Positions 52,413 to 60,418 are shown, numbered from the stretch's first letter. The stretch is 64,000 nt of DNA from Dysgonomonas sp. HDW5A (GCF_011299555.1 NZ_CP049857.1:1240001-1304000); one strand, 5' to 3'. The notes: generated from the sequence alone by a model not told the origin. Numbers and translations are program-made.

Positions 52413-52709
52413 ATGACAATAAAACAAATACTCAAAGACCTGGAGTCTGCAAAACGCCCTGTAGCCAAAGTATTACAAAGCGGAACAAACTTCAAAGTAA
52501 TAGCTATAGGCTTCACTAAAAATATGGTCTTGGAAGATCACAAAACCGACATCCCTGCAAAGCTGATTGTATTGGGAGGTAAAGTCGTATACAAAGAGGG
52601 AGAAAAGATGGTAATGCTGTCTCAATATGAAGAAACTCCCATTCCTGCCGGTGTTATGCACTCGGTTACAGCTTTGGAGGATAGTTTATGCCTAGTTATC
52701 AAAGGGTAA
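52413..52709 (+). CDS. Small cupin-domain protein
   Basis: The 98-residue protein is a single cupin barrel: FKVIAIGFTKNMVLEDHKTDIPAKL gives the first motif region and PAGVMHSVTALEDSLCLVI the second, with His residues (EDHKTD, PAGVMHS) positioned as metal ligands. Similar one-domain cupins follow DUF438/DUF2249 genes in other Bacteroidetes. It may be a metal-binding sensor or a small-molecule-binding protein of the NO/oxygen response. It closes the operon and is followed by a strong hairpin (52738-52771). Confidence 0.82.
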   Translation: MTIKQILKDLESAKRPVAKVLQSGTNFKVIAIGFTKNMVLEDHKTDIPAKLIVLGGKVVYKEGEKMVMLSQYEETPIPAGVMHSVTALEDSLCLVIKG

Positions 52710-52737
52710 TATCCGAATTTATTATTTTATCTATAAG

Positions 52738-52771
52738 ATGAGGTATTTAGAATAAGCCCTAAATACCTCAT
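52738..52771. terminator. Intrinsic terminator of the DUF438 operon
   Basis: ATGAGGTATTTA pairs perfectly with TAAATACCTCAT, spacer 10 bases. The following T-rich stretch is short. Confidence 0.75.
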
Positions 52772-52884
52772 TATCTATAAAACAGAATTAATTTGAAAAA
52801 AAATACTCAAATTTGTAACCAATCTCAAATTCATCTGGTCATATTCATGTAAACAAATTAATAACAACTAAAACAACCAATATT

Positions 52885-53250
52885 ATGGAATTTGTAGAAG
52901 AAGGTTTAATACCAATTATAGCAATTCTATCGGCAGTTGCTCTTCCTATCGGGTTTGGGATGTATCTCGGGCTTGTAAGTATGCGCACAAAGAACAAAGA
53001 GAATATGGAACTGATCAAACAAGGAATAGTACCTCCTCCGCAATCGAAGCCTACTCCCAACAGATACAGGTCTTTAAGAAACGGCTTCTTATGCATTGGC
53101 ATCGCCCTAGGCTTACTTATAGGTAATATCGCAGAAACATTTCTTGCCTTACAGGAAGGTTATACTATGGCGGCTTGTGTGCTTCTGTTCCTAGGACTAG
53201 CTTACGTCCTGTTTTACTTTGTTACTAAAGATAAAGACTTAGAAGAGTAA
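52885..53250 (+). CDS. DUF6249-like membrane protein
   Basis: The 121-residue inner-membrane protein has three predicted helices: one near the N-terminus (IIAILSAVALPIGFGMYLGL) and two in the C-terminal half (GFLCIGIALGLLIGN and MAACVLLFLGLAYVLFYFV). A positively charged loop joins them (KNKENMELIKQGIVPPP, PNRYRSLRNG). It fits DUF6249, a small family often encoded beside ECF sigma factors in Bacteroidetes. It is 5 bp upstream of the sigma gene and is co-transcribed with it, so it may take part in sensing or anti-sigma function (inference). Confidence 0.75.
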   Translation: MEFVEEGLIPIIAILSAVALPIGFGMYLGLVSMRTKNKENMELIKQGIVPPPQSKPTPNRYRSLRNGFLCIGIALGLLIGNIAETFLALQEGYTMAACVLLFLGLAYVLFYFVTKDKDLEE

Positions 53251-53255
53251 CACCA

Positions 53256-53813
53256 ATGGATGAAAAGCTAAAAATAAAACAGGTTTTAAAGGGGGATACG
53301 TCCGCCTTTGCCTATTTTGTGGATACTTATCAGGATATGGCAATAACCATCGCCTTTCGTATCTGCGGAAATAAGCAGGATGCCGAGGATATCGTGCAGA
53401 ATGCTTATGTAAAAGCTTTTCATAACTTGCATACATTCAGAACCGACAGCAAATTTTCGACCTGGTTTTACCGAATAGTATACAATACTGCCCTGACTCA
53501 TATAAGCAGTTCGGGATTCAGTACCGAATTTGTAGACTATCAACAGATGGATACCGAAAGTTCTTTTTCCGAATGGGATACACTCGAAAGGATTAATGAA
53601 CAGGAAAAAAAGGCTGTCATAAATGAGACTTTAGAGAAAATGCCTAAAGACGAAAGCCTGCTGCTTACATTGTATTATCTGGAAGAGAACTCGGTAAAAG
53701 ACATAGTTCTGATAACGGGCTTGGGAGAGTCGAATATTAAAGTAAAATTACATCGGGCTCGAAAACGATTTGCCGATATTATAGGAACTATGATGCATTA
53801 TGAAAAAGTTTAA
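53256..53813 (+). CDS. ECF RNA polymerase sigma factor (RpoE-like)
   Basis: The 185-residue protein has sigma region 2 (FVDTYQDMAITIAFRICGNKQDAEDIVQNAYVKAF, quoted by its ends FVDTYQ and DIVQNAYVKAF) and region 4 (MPKDESLLLTLYYLEENSVKDI, GLGESNIKVKLHRARKRF, helix-turn-helix). It differs from the FecR-linked sigma at 20971. Between it and the next gene lies a copy of the dispersed palindrome. The adjacent small genes on both sides probably encode its control proteins. The promoter set it reads is unknown. Confidence 0.93.
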   Translation: MDEKLKIKQVLKGDTSAFAYFVDTYQDMAITIAFRICGNKQDAEDIVQNAYVKAFHNLHTFRTDSKFSTWFYRIVYNTALTHISSSGFSTEFVDYQQMDTESSFSEWDTLERINEQEKKAVINETLEKMPKDESLLLTLYYLEENSVKDIVLITGLGESNIKVKLHRARKRFADIIGTMMHYEKV

Positions 53814-53836
53814 GGTCACAGACTTCTCTGCTTATA
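53812..53836 (+). repeat. Dispersed palindrome, core form
   Basis: AAGGTCACAGACTTCTCTGC and then TTAT. Arms pair with one G-T wobble. The first bases belong to the sigma-gene TAA stop. Confidence 0.65.
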
Positions 53837-53860
53837 TAAATAAATTATTACATTTATAAT

Positions 53861-54223
53861 ATGGAAAAGGATATTAAAAACAATATAGAAGATAGCCAAT
53901 TCCGAGACTTATTATCCGGAACAAGACTTGAGGCAAGCAACAATCTGAAGTTTAGAATCATGCAACAGATTGAGACGGAAAAGGCTTTATCGAAACAAAA
54001 AGCAACAAAAACCCGTTCCGGATTCGGAAATATACTATCGATACTGGGAGTTATGTACTCCTTGATAGCCGTTTTGGGTATCGGTGTATATTTTACTTAT
54101 GGATCTGAGGCTTTACGATCGCCTGCCTTATTTATGCCTATGATACTTATAACATCGGCATGCAGCGTATTTCTGCTAATCTCTACATTTGATGACAGAC
54201 GACATTACAAGCATAAGAAATAA
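53861..54223 (+). CDS. Small membrane protein, probable anti-sigma partner
   Basis: The 120-residue protein has an N-terminal cytoplasmic part (DIKNNIEDSQFRDLLSG, SNNLKFRIMQQIETEKAL, similar in style to anti-sigma N-termini that bind sigma factors) and two hydrophobic segments (about 52-72 and 84-103). I do not recognize a named family. Position 47 bp after the sigma gene and the membrane topology suggest an anti-sigma factor or a regulator of one. The end lies 6 bp from the convergent phosphodiesterase, with a shared hairpin spanning both stops. Confidence 0.65.
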   Translation: MEKDIKNNIEDSQFRDLLSGTRLEASNNLKFRIMQQIETEKALSKQKATKTRSGFGNILSILGVMYSLIAVLGIGVYFTYGSEALRSPALFMPMILITSACSVFLLISTFDDRRHYKHKK

Positions 54224-54246
54224 GAGCTTTCATTCCGAAAGCTCTA
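54223..54246. terminator. Hairpin spanning convergent gene ends
   Basis: AGAGCTTT pairs with AAAGCTCT (8 bp, short loop), overlapping the stop of the phosphodiesterase gene and the end of the sigma-linked gene. It may act as a bidirectional terminator without a U-tract. Confidence 0.5.
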
Positions 54247-54721
54247 TTACCTCTAGGTCTTTTATCGCACCCTCATCTAAAACAAACCGCAACAAGGTTC
54301 TTACTTTATGAAAGCCGTATTTTCCGGCTGCACCGGGATTTATATCCAAACAGTTATATTTCTTATCATACATTACTTTCAGTATATGCGAATGTCCGCA
54401 AATAAATAGCCTGGGCGGATCTACTTGCAAAATATTCCTCACTTTAGGATCGTAACGACCCGGATAGCCTCCTATATGAGTCATCAAAACATCTACCCCT
54501 TCTAATGTGAACCGTAGGAATTCGGGATATACAGCTCTTATATCTGCTCCATCTATATTGCCATATACTGCACGGAAAGGTTTGAATGCCTCAAATTTAA
54601 GAGTCAAATCAAACGATCCTATATCTCCTGCATGCCAAACCTCGTCACAATCGGCAAAATGGTTTTTGTATTTCTCATCCCAATAGCTATGGGTATCCGA
54701 AAGCAATCCTATTTTCTTCAT
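54230..54721 (-). CDS. YfcE/MJ0936-type metallophosphoesterase
   Basis: The 163-residue protein is a small calcineurin-like phosphoesterase. Metal-binding residues are in LLSDTHSYWD, VWHAGDIGSFD, VYGNIDG, MTHIGGYPG and FICGHSHILK, covering the usual GDxH, GNHD/E and GHxH motif series. YfcE-type enzymes hydrolyse phosphodiester model substrates, and the cell target is unknown. The gene is 3 bp downstream of the DUF4595-like gene on the same strand, so they may share a transcript. It has no signal peptide and acts in the cytoplasm. Confidence 0.9.
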   Translation of the reverse strand: MKKIGLLSDTHSYWDEKYKNHFADCDEVWHAGDIGSFDLTLKFEAFKPFRAVYGNIDGADIRAVYPEFLRFTLEGVDVLMTHIGGYPGRYDPKVRNILQVDPPRLFICGHSHILKVMYDKKYNCLDINPGAAGKYGFHKVRTLLRFVLDEGAIKDLEVIELSE

Positions 54722-54724
54722 TCT

Positions 54725-55558
54725 TTATTTAATAATTGTCTTTGCCGGAATATATTCAATAGTCATAGTAGAAGAGCTTATACCAAGCCAATCAGGCGAA
54801 GGCTTTGTTCTGATAGACACGGGATAAAGATCTTTATTATATTGGATCTCATTGTAAGTATATTCAATCCACTTATCATCGCTACTACCAGATGTATATC
54901 TCTTTATTGTGTTTTCCAATTGATACTCAGAGAAAGCTGTCTGTGTAATTAAAAACCAATGCGGAGTATTCACATCTTTAAATATTCCATTCTTACGGTC
55001 TGTAGTATATCGGTATTTATTCGTATAATCACTTTTAAAAACATATTCGATAACATTCCCTCTGTCGTCAAGCTCATAGGTAACAACCTCTTTGCTTTCG
55101 CCCACTAGTGCATACGTTAAAGTTATATTTTTTGATGAGAGCTGAATCGTAGCAAAATCTTTCCCATCTTTATTTATCTTTATTTTATCTCCGTCATAAC
55201 TATACTTCTCCACTGAGACTTTTGATATTGCACTATTTTCGGATGACGTTATATTAGCTTCAATAATTCGTCCATCAGTATCATACTTAATAACTGTATT
55301 TTTGAGGTTAACACTTTTACTTTCGGAAGTAGATGTATATGTATGAGAAATATTTGTCAACCTATTATCATCATCATAAGTGAACGCGTCTACAACTTCA
55401 ACACTAGTACCTGGAGAACTGCTACTTAAATTATAATTCAGCTTTATCTGAGACGGTAATAATTGTTTATTAGAGATACTCTCATCATCGCTACACGACA
55501 ACAATAAACATAAAAAAAGGCTCATAGAAAGGCTAAAAAGGAAATTGTTCTTTTTCAT
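54725..55558 (-). CDS. DUF4595-like lipoprotein
   Basis: The 277-residue protein has a lipoprotein signal (LFLCLLLSC, Cys23) followed by an Asp/Ser-rich stretch (SDDESI) that may direct surface export. It has repeated beta-hairpin segments such as DAFTYDDDNRLTNISH, VEKYSYDGDKIKINK and YELDDRGNVIEYVF. This YD-repeat-like pattern matches DUF4595-type Bacteroidetes lipoproteins. It is a paralogue of the gene at 56221. Function is unknown. Such proteins often sit on the cell surface. The ATG at 55558 is favored by the signal peptide. Confidence 0.75.
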   Translation of the reverse strand: MKKNNFLFSLSMSLFLCLLLSCSDDESISNKQLLPSQIKLNYNLSSSSPGTSVEVVDAFTYDDDNRLTNISHTYTSTSESKSVNLKNTVIKYDTDGRIIEANITSSENSAISKVSVEKYSYDGDKIKINKDGKDFATIQLSSKNITLTYALVGESKEVVTYELDDRGNVIEYVFKSDYTNKYRYTTDRKNGIFKDVNTPHWFLITQTAFSEYQLENTIKRYTSGSSDDKWIEYTYNEIQYNKDLYPVSIRTKPSPDWLGISSSTMTIEYIPAKTIIK

Positions 55559-55627
55559 AATAATATTATTTAATTTAGTTAATAATATTATAAGATGCCT
55601 CTTATTAACATACGCTGCATTATTCTG

Positions 55628-56122
55628 TCAATCTTTTTTATAATGATGCGACTCTTTATAAGGTACACCAAATACTTTTCCAGTAACTTTATCAACAGGT
55701 ACTTTCCATATTTTGACATTGCGAACAGCAGGTTCCGAATACTTAAAAGGTCGGTTCGAATATTGATCCATCAATATATTAAGTATCTCCACCTTTTCGT
55801 CGAAGTCTTCTATAAAGGTCACTTTTCCACGACAAACGACACTGCTTCCCTTGACTCTGTAACTACAGGCAACTTCTTCATGCTGATGCGTAATTTCGGA
55901 AGGAGTACAAAATGTTATGCATATATTCGGATTATTTTCTATTGCCCGAACGGCTGAACCTTCGGGTCCGGAGTGCAGATATACCACATCATCCTTATAT
56001 CCAAAATTCATGGGGATAACATAAGGTAAACCATCGGTATCTATCAGCCCGATGAAACACTCTTTACATTCTTTTATCGTTTTCTCAATGAATTCTCTTT
56101 CTTCAATTGTAATAGTAACCAT
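55628..56122 (-). CDS. NimA-like flavin-dependent oxidoreductase (pyridoxamine 5'-phosphate oxidase fold)
   Basis: The 164-residue protein has the split-barrel flavin-binding fold: IGLIDTDGLPYVIPMNFGYKDD, VYLHSGPEGSAVRAIENNPN (quoted in part), VACSYRVKGSSVVCRGKVTF. NimA-family members bind FMN and a few reduce nitroimidazoles. Most are of unknown substrate. There is no evidence here for resistance, only for the family. It lies between two DUF4595-like lipoprotein genes but is separated from each by 69-98 bp. A -7 box (TACATTTG on the minus strand) lies just upstream. Confidence 0.85.
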   Translation of the reverse strand: MVTITIEEREFIEKTIKECKECFIGLIDTDGLPYVIPMNFGYKDDVVYLHSGPEGSAVRAIENNPNICITFCTPSEITHQHEEVACSYRVKGSSVVCRGKVTFIEDFDEKVEILNILMDQYSNRPFKYSEPAVRNVKIWKVPVDKVTGKVFGVPYKESHHYKKD

Positions 56123-56146
56123 ATTTTTCTTGTATCTGGATTAGAT

Positions 56147-56154
56147 CAAATGTA
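56147..56154 (-). promoter_or_regulatory. Candidate -7 promoter box (TACATTTG) of the NimA-like gene
   Basis: Exact TANNTTTG match on the minus strand, 24 bp upstream of the start codon. Confidence 0.45.
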
Positions 56155-56220
56155 AAAGTACAAAAAGCACGGCTTAATAAAAAAACGTGCTTCTAAAATG
56201 AATCGTTTAAAACAACTTTC

Positions 56221-56961
56221 TTATTTTATTGTCAGATAATCGATCGTTAACAGAAATTTACTGCTTCCACTAACCTCTACACTTGTAGGATATCCCGCAT
56301 CATTGTATTTAAGCGTAAATATATCTGCAACGGAGTCGTTTACCTCCTGCAAAGTATTATTTATAAAGCACAAAGGGAATGCCTGCTCTCTTATAAAAAA
56401 CCAAGATGGTGTTTTGATATTTTTAAATAGACCATTCTTGTCATCGTAAGTTAAAGTGGTAGTATGAATTACGTTTCCATTTATATCTTTTACGGTATAC
56501 TTATCCATGTTTCCTTTCGCATCATACCCATAAGTATACACTACCTCTGCATTGTATAGTTTCAGCAGCTCGCCCTTACTGCCCAACTCCAATGTATCTC
56601 TGTAAAAACCATCTTCAGAAGGGCTTATGCAAAACACTTTATTACCATCGTAAGTGAACTTAGCAGTATCGGCTGACACAACATACGACAAACGCCCTTG
56701 CGAATCATAGTTAAATCTGATAGTATCGCCCTCTTCGGCAGTAGCTTCACCCATAGCTTGAATTATATAAGTAAGCCTGTTTTGTTTATCATACCGAAAG
56801 TACAGAGTTGCAATACCATCATAGCCCTCTTCCAACGATTTATTCACAATGACATCGGGCAGATAAACACCATCTGTTTCCTCATTTCCGTTATTATCGT
56901 CATTACAAGACACAAGAGAAAAAGATACTAAAGCAATTAGCGTTAAGAAATAAAATTTCAT
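56221..56961 (-). CDS. DUF4595-like lipoprotein
   Basis: The 246-residue protein has a lipoprotein signal (FSLVSC, Cys19) and then an acidic tail (NDDNNGNEETD) as in surface-exported lipoproteins. YD-repeat-like units follow: LYFRYDKQNRLTYIIQ, IRFNYDSQGRLSYVV, YTYGYDAKGNMDKYT, TLTYDDKNGLFKNI. It is a diverged paralogue of the gene at 54725, with the same closing segment style (PSWFFIREQAF against PHWFLITQTAF). The pair probably arose by duplication and later insertion of the NimA-like gene between them. No enzyme motif was found. The function is unknown. Confidence 0.75.
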   Translation of the reverse strand: MKFYFLTLIALVSFSLVSCNDDNNGNEETDGVYLPDVIVNKSLEEGYDGIATLYFRYDKQNRLTYIIQAMGEATAEEGDTIRFNYDSQGRLSYVVSADTAKFTYDGNKVFCISPSEDGFYRDTLELGSKGELLKLYNAEVVYTYGYDAKGNMDKYTVKDINGNVIHTTTLTYDDKNGLFKNIKTPSWFFIREQAFPLCFINNTLQEVNDSVADIFTLKYNDAGYPTSVEVSGSSKFLLTIDYLTIK

Positions 56962-57004
56962 AGGATTAATTTTTTGTTTTGTACATGTTTGTTAAGAATA
57001 CATA

Positions 57005-57012
57005 CAAAGATA
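57005..57012 (-). promoter_or_regulatory. Candidate -7 promoter box (TATCTTTG) of the DUF4595-like gene
   Basis: Exact TANNTTTG match on the minus strand, 43 bp upstream of the start codon. Confidence 0.45.
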
Positions 57013-57096
57013 TTATTTCATACGTATTTTTATAAATAAATAGATCCTCTATTTCTTTATTTAGAACATTCGAACTTATTATTCGAGCCAATATTT

Positions 57097-57104
57097 TATC
57101 TTTG
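57097..57104 (+). promoter_or_regulatory. -7 promoter box (TATCTTTG) of the M20 deacylase gene
   Basis: Exact TANNTTTG match only 8 bp before the start ATG, so the transcript should have almost no 5' leader. Confidence 0.55.
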
Positions 57105-57112
57105 TTTTTGTT

Positions 57113-58180
57113 ATGGAAAAAGATATTGACGAATTATTTTATGATGCAATAGATCTGTTGAAAAACATGATCCGCATTCCTTCATATAGCAGGCAGGAAA
57201 ATGAAGTAGCCGATATGATAGAATCATATATCCGAAAAGCAGGCTTTACCCCTCAACGAAAAGGCAATAATATATGGATTAAATCGCTCGGTTTTACGGA
57301 TGCAAAACCCACCATATTATTAAATTCACATATCGATACGGTAAAACCGGTTTCGGGATGGACTAAAGACCCTTTTGAGCCGATTGAAGAAGATGGTTGC
57401 TTGTACGGATTAGGTAGCAACGATGCAGGAGCAAGTTTAGTCAGTCTGATGTATACTTTTTTTCTTGTGACTCAGAAGCCACAAGATTATAACCTTATAT
57501 TTCTGGCTTCTTGTGAAGAAGAGGTTTCAGGTAAAGACGGAATCGAATCTGCTTTAAAGGATATACCCACGCCAAACTTTGCGATAGTAGGCGAACCCAC
57601 AGAAATGCATCCTGCCATAGCCGAGAAAGGCTTAATGGTGTTAGATTGTGTTGCGACAGGAGAATCGGGGCATGCTGCCCGTAACGAAGGGGTAAACGCC
57701 ATCTATAAAGCGATGAAAGACATAGAATGGTTCCGCACTTTCGAATTTCCAAATGTGAGCGATCTTCTGGGTCCGGTAAAAATGACCGTTACAATGGTAA
57801 ATGCAGGAACTCAGCACAATGTAGTACCCGATAAGTGTTCGTTTGTTGTAGATGTACGCAGCAACGAGTGTTACAGCAATGAGCAGTTATTTGAAATTAT
57901 AAATAAACATACCGAATGTGAGGTTACACCCCGTTCATACCGCCTTAATTCATCAAAAATTGCGATTGAAAATCCTTTCGTACAACGTGCAATAGTTCTA
58001 GGCAGAGAACCTTATGGATCACCCACGTTATCGGATCAGGCACTCATGCCGTTTCCTTCGGTAAAGATGGGTCCCGGAAATTCGACTCGTTCACATACTG
58101 CGGATGAGTATATAAAACCCGATGAAATAAGGGAAGCAATAGAATACTACTACAAGTTATTGAATGGTTTGAGCATCTAA
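57113..58180 (+). CDS. argE: M20-family deacylase (ArgE-like)
   Basis: The 355-residue zinc hydrolase has M20 features: SHIDTVKPVSGWTKDPFEP (metal ligand His), LYGLGSNDAGAS (bridging Asp), CEEEVSGKDG (catalytic Glu and ligand), GEPTEMHPAIAEKG, and a final GPGNSTRSHTADEYI with the last ligand His. In Bacteroidetes this clade acts in arginine biosynthesis and removes the acetyl or succinyl group from citrulline or ornithine, and the exact substrate cannot be fixed. It is monocistronic, with a -7 box close to the start and a good terminator at its end. Confidence 0.88.
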   Translation: MEKDIDELFYDAIDLLKNMIRIPSYSRQENEVADMIESYIRKAGFTPQRKGNNIWIKSLGFTDAKPTILLNSHIDTVKPVSGWTKDPFEPIEEDGCLYGLGSNDAGASLVSLMYTFFLVTQKPQDYNLIFLASCEEEVSGKDGIESALKDIPTPNFAIVGEPTEMHPAIAEKGLMVLDCVATGESGHAARNEGVNAIYKAMKDIEWFRTFEFPNVSDLLGPVKMTVTMVNAGTQHNVVPDKCSFVVDVRSNECYSNEQLFEIINKHTECEVTPRSYRLNSSKIAIENPFVQRAIVLGREPYGSPTLSDQALMPFPSVKMGPGNSTRSHTADEYIKPDEIREAIEYYYKLLNGLSI

Positions 58181-58198
58181 TGTCTCAAACCTTTTTTT
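58166..58198 (+). terminator. Intrinsic terminator of the M20 gene
   Basis: GGTTTGAG (58166-58173) pairs with CTCAAACC (58184-58191), loop 10 bases, then a run of seven T's. It overlaps the stop codon. Its right arm is shared with the palindrome copy at 58179. Confidence 0.85.
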
Positions 58199-58212
58199 AT
58201 TACTTTCGGAAA
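58179..58212 (+). repeat. Dispersed palindrome, first copy of a tandem pair
   Basis: AATGTCTCAAACC, then TTTTTTTATTACTTTCGGAAAT. Its start is exactly 38 bp before the next copy. Confidence 0.6.
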
Positions 58213-58216
58213 TATT

Positions 58217-58254
58217 AAGGTCACAGACCTTTTTATTGCTTTGACAAGTATAAC
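58217..58254 (+). repeat. Dispersed palindrome, full 38-bp form, second copy of a tandem pair
   Basis: AAGGTCACAGACC, then TTTTTATTGCTTTGACAAG and TATAAC. It is the best copy together with 39064-39101. Confidence 0.8.
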
Positions 58255-58312
58255 AAATATAGATTGTTACAAGTATAAAATATACCAATAAATTTTATTC
58301 TTTACTTAACAC

Positions 58313-60295
58313 TTAAGATGTCTCGCCTTGGTCTGCCAAATCAGACTGTGTTATCAACCTTTCAAGAATATCATCCTTGTGGTGTACATTCACCAACGGA
58401 ACTGTTTCCACAACCGCAAAAGAAGGGTCAAGATCGAGCATTTGCGTATCGGATGTACTGAATCGCTTAATCAGGTTATACCAAGCTAAAATAATACGCT
58501 GACGAGGTTCTAGTTCAATATTACGGAATATACGATCAACAACAATAAAAGAGAAATCTCCTTTTGCATTGTGCATCGAGGGAAAGCGTGAAGACAGATC
58601 GACTTCTTTCTTCTTCTCCATATTATAACATATCAAACGTACGTACTTATCGGTGTGTATACCTACTTTAAAGCCAACCCGAAGATCGATTCTGAAGATT
58701 TTTCCGGGAACAAAAGTCTTCACATCATAACTAAACTCATAAGGAGCATCTGTTCTCTTGATACGCACAAACCAATATGTGTCAGCCCTTTTGGGGAATT
58801 TTTTAAATAGTGAATAAGTTATTTTACTTTCCAAAGCATGTTTATTATTCGCCTTGGTTATATAAACCAGATTAGTTGCGGTTTTGGGGATTGAAGTATC
58901 TTCACTTATTTCCTGTATATGTGCCAAATAAGGTTCGTTTACCTGATCATAGGTTGTATAACGTCTCTTGATACGACGACCGTTGAACCATGAATACATC
59001 ATGAAGAAGATGATTGCTGCTATAAGAATAGAAGCAAAACCTCCGTGTGCAAATTTCTGCATATTAGCTACAAAGAAGCTAAACTCTATAATGAAAAAGA
59101 ATAGCGAAACGGGAATACTAAACCAAGCCGGCTTTTTCGTTTCTTTGAAATAAAGGTAGAGTAACATGGTGGTCATCAACATACTCAATGTAATCGCCAA
59201 CCCGTATGCAGCCTCGAGATTTGAAGAAGACTGAAACATCATGATGATTATCGCACAGAATATCATCATCGTAAAGTTGACCGATGGAATATACATCTGA
59301 CCTTTGATATGTGTCGGGTATTTGATCTTCACATTAGGCCAAAGATTCAGCGATATAGCCTCACTAATAACGGTGAACGACCCACTTATAAGTGCCTGAC
59401 TGGCAATAATAGAAGCAGCAGTAGCCATGGCAACCCCAATAAAGCTAAACCACGAAGGCATCATACTAAAGAAAGGGTTAATTCCATGATGAACGAGAGA
59501 TGGGTTATCTATAATCCAAGCTGCCTGCCCTAAATAATTAAGAATCAATGTAATTTTAACGAAAACCCACGAAATACGGATATTTTTGAGTCCGCAATGC
59601 CCAAGGTCCGAATATAAGGCTTCGGCTCCCGTCGTACAAAGGAAAACCGCACCTAAAATAAACATGGTATGAGGGGCTTCTATCAGAAAGCGAATAGCGT
59701 AGAGTGGATTGAATGCTTTTATTACACTCAGATCATAGATAAACTGACTTAGTCCTACAACACCTATCATTACAAACCAAGCAAGCATGGCTGTTCCGAA
59801 ATATTTCCCCAATGAACTTGTTCCCAGAGGTTGTATTAAGAATATTCCCATAACAATAAGTAGCGTAGCAGGAACAATAGGTACTTCGGGAACAATATTA
59901 TTTAATCCCTCCATAGAGGTAATAACCGTCATTGCAGGAGTAATTACACCATCAGCCAATAAAGTAGCAGCACCTAAAGCCGCAACCACATAAGCCCAAC
60001 GGTATTTCTGCCGGATGAGTGCATATAAAGCCAAGATTCCTCCTTCACCTTTGTTATCGGCTCTCAGTGTAAGAATTACGTATTTAAGGGTAGTTTGGAT
60101 AGTTAAAGTCCAGATTACACAAGATACTGCACCAATAATATATTCAGGACGAGAAAGTTGATTATCCGGAAGTGCCTCCAATACCGATTTCATCACATAG
60201 AGCGGTGATGTTCCTATATCGCCAAACACTACTCCGATTGCCATAATTATACCTATCGGTCCGAAAGGTACTTTATGCCTTTTATTGCTACTCAT
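58313..60295 (-). CDS. kup: Kup-type low-affinity potassium transporter
   Basis: The 660-residue protein has 12 predicted helices in the first 440 residues and a cytoplasmic C-terminal tail. Kup-family text includes GVVFGDIGTSPLYVMKSVLEA, RADNKGEGGILALYALI, ATLLADGVITPAMTVITSMEG and GTAMLAWFVMIGVVGL. It imports K+ with protons, helping turgor at low external K+, in line with the nearby osmolyte and antiport functions in the window. A -7 box (TACATTTG, minus strand, 60318-60325) stands 22 bp upstream. No other gene follows on the minus strand before the tandem palindromes. Confidence 0.95.
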   Translation of the reverse strand: MSSNKRHKVPFGPIGIIMAIGVVFGDIGTSPLYVMKSVLEALPDNQLSRPEYIIGAVSCVIWTLTIQTTLKYVILTLRADNKGEGGILALYALIRQKYRWAYVVAALGAATLLADGVITPAMTVITSMEGLNNIVPEVPIVPATLLIVMGIFLIQPLGTSSLGKYFGTAMLAWFVMIGVVGLSQFIYDLSVIKAFNPLYAIRFLIEAPHTMFILGAVFLCTTGAEALYSDLGHCGLKNIRISWVFVKITLILNYLGQAAWIIDNPSLVHHGINPFFSMMPSWFSFIGVAMATAASIIASQALISGSFTVISEAISLNLWPNVKIKYPTHIKGQMYIPSVNFTMMIFCAIIIMMFQSSSNLEAAYGLAITLSMLMTTMLLYLYFKETKKPAWFSIPVSLFFFIIEFSFFVANMQKFAHGGFASILIAAIIFFMMYSWFNGRRIKRRYTTYDQVNEPYLAHIQEISEDTSIPKTATNLVYITKANNKHALESKITYSLFKKFPKRADTYWFVRIKRTDAPYEFSYDVKTFVPGKIFRIDLRVGFKVGIHTDKYVRLICYNMEKKKEVDLSSRFPSMHNAKGDFSFIVVDRIFRNIELEPRQRIILAWYNLIKRFSTSDTQMLDLDPSFAVVETVPLVNVHHKDDILERLITQSDLADQGETS

Positions 60296-60317
60296 ACTTT
60301 ATTCATTAAAAAATAGC

Positions 60318-60325
60318 CAAATGTA
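60318..60325 (-). promoter_or_regulatory. Candidate -7 promoter box (TACATTTG) of kup
   Basis: Exact TANNTTTG match on the minus strand. The predicted leader is about 15-20 nucleotides. Confidence 0.45.
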
Positions 60326-60418
60326 TATCTTTTTTTGAACAGAACACCTTACTTCACCATAAAATAAAAAAGACTACTCATTCCTTAAACATTATTAGCT
60401 GAGAATCCCGATAAAAGT

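Noticed and set aside
55628-56122. Nitroimidazole-resistance gene
   Set aside because: The fold is NimA-like, but most family members have no resistance role and nothing specific supports it here.
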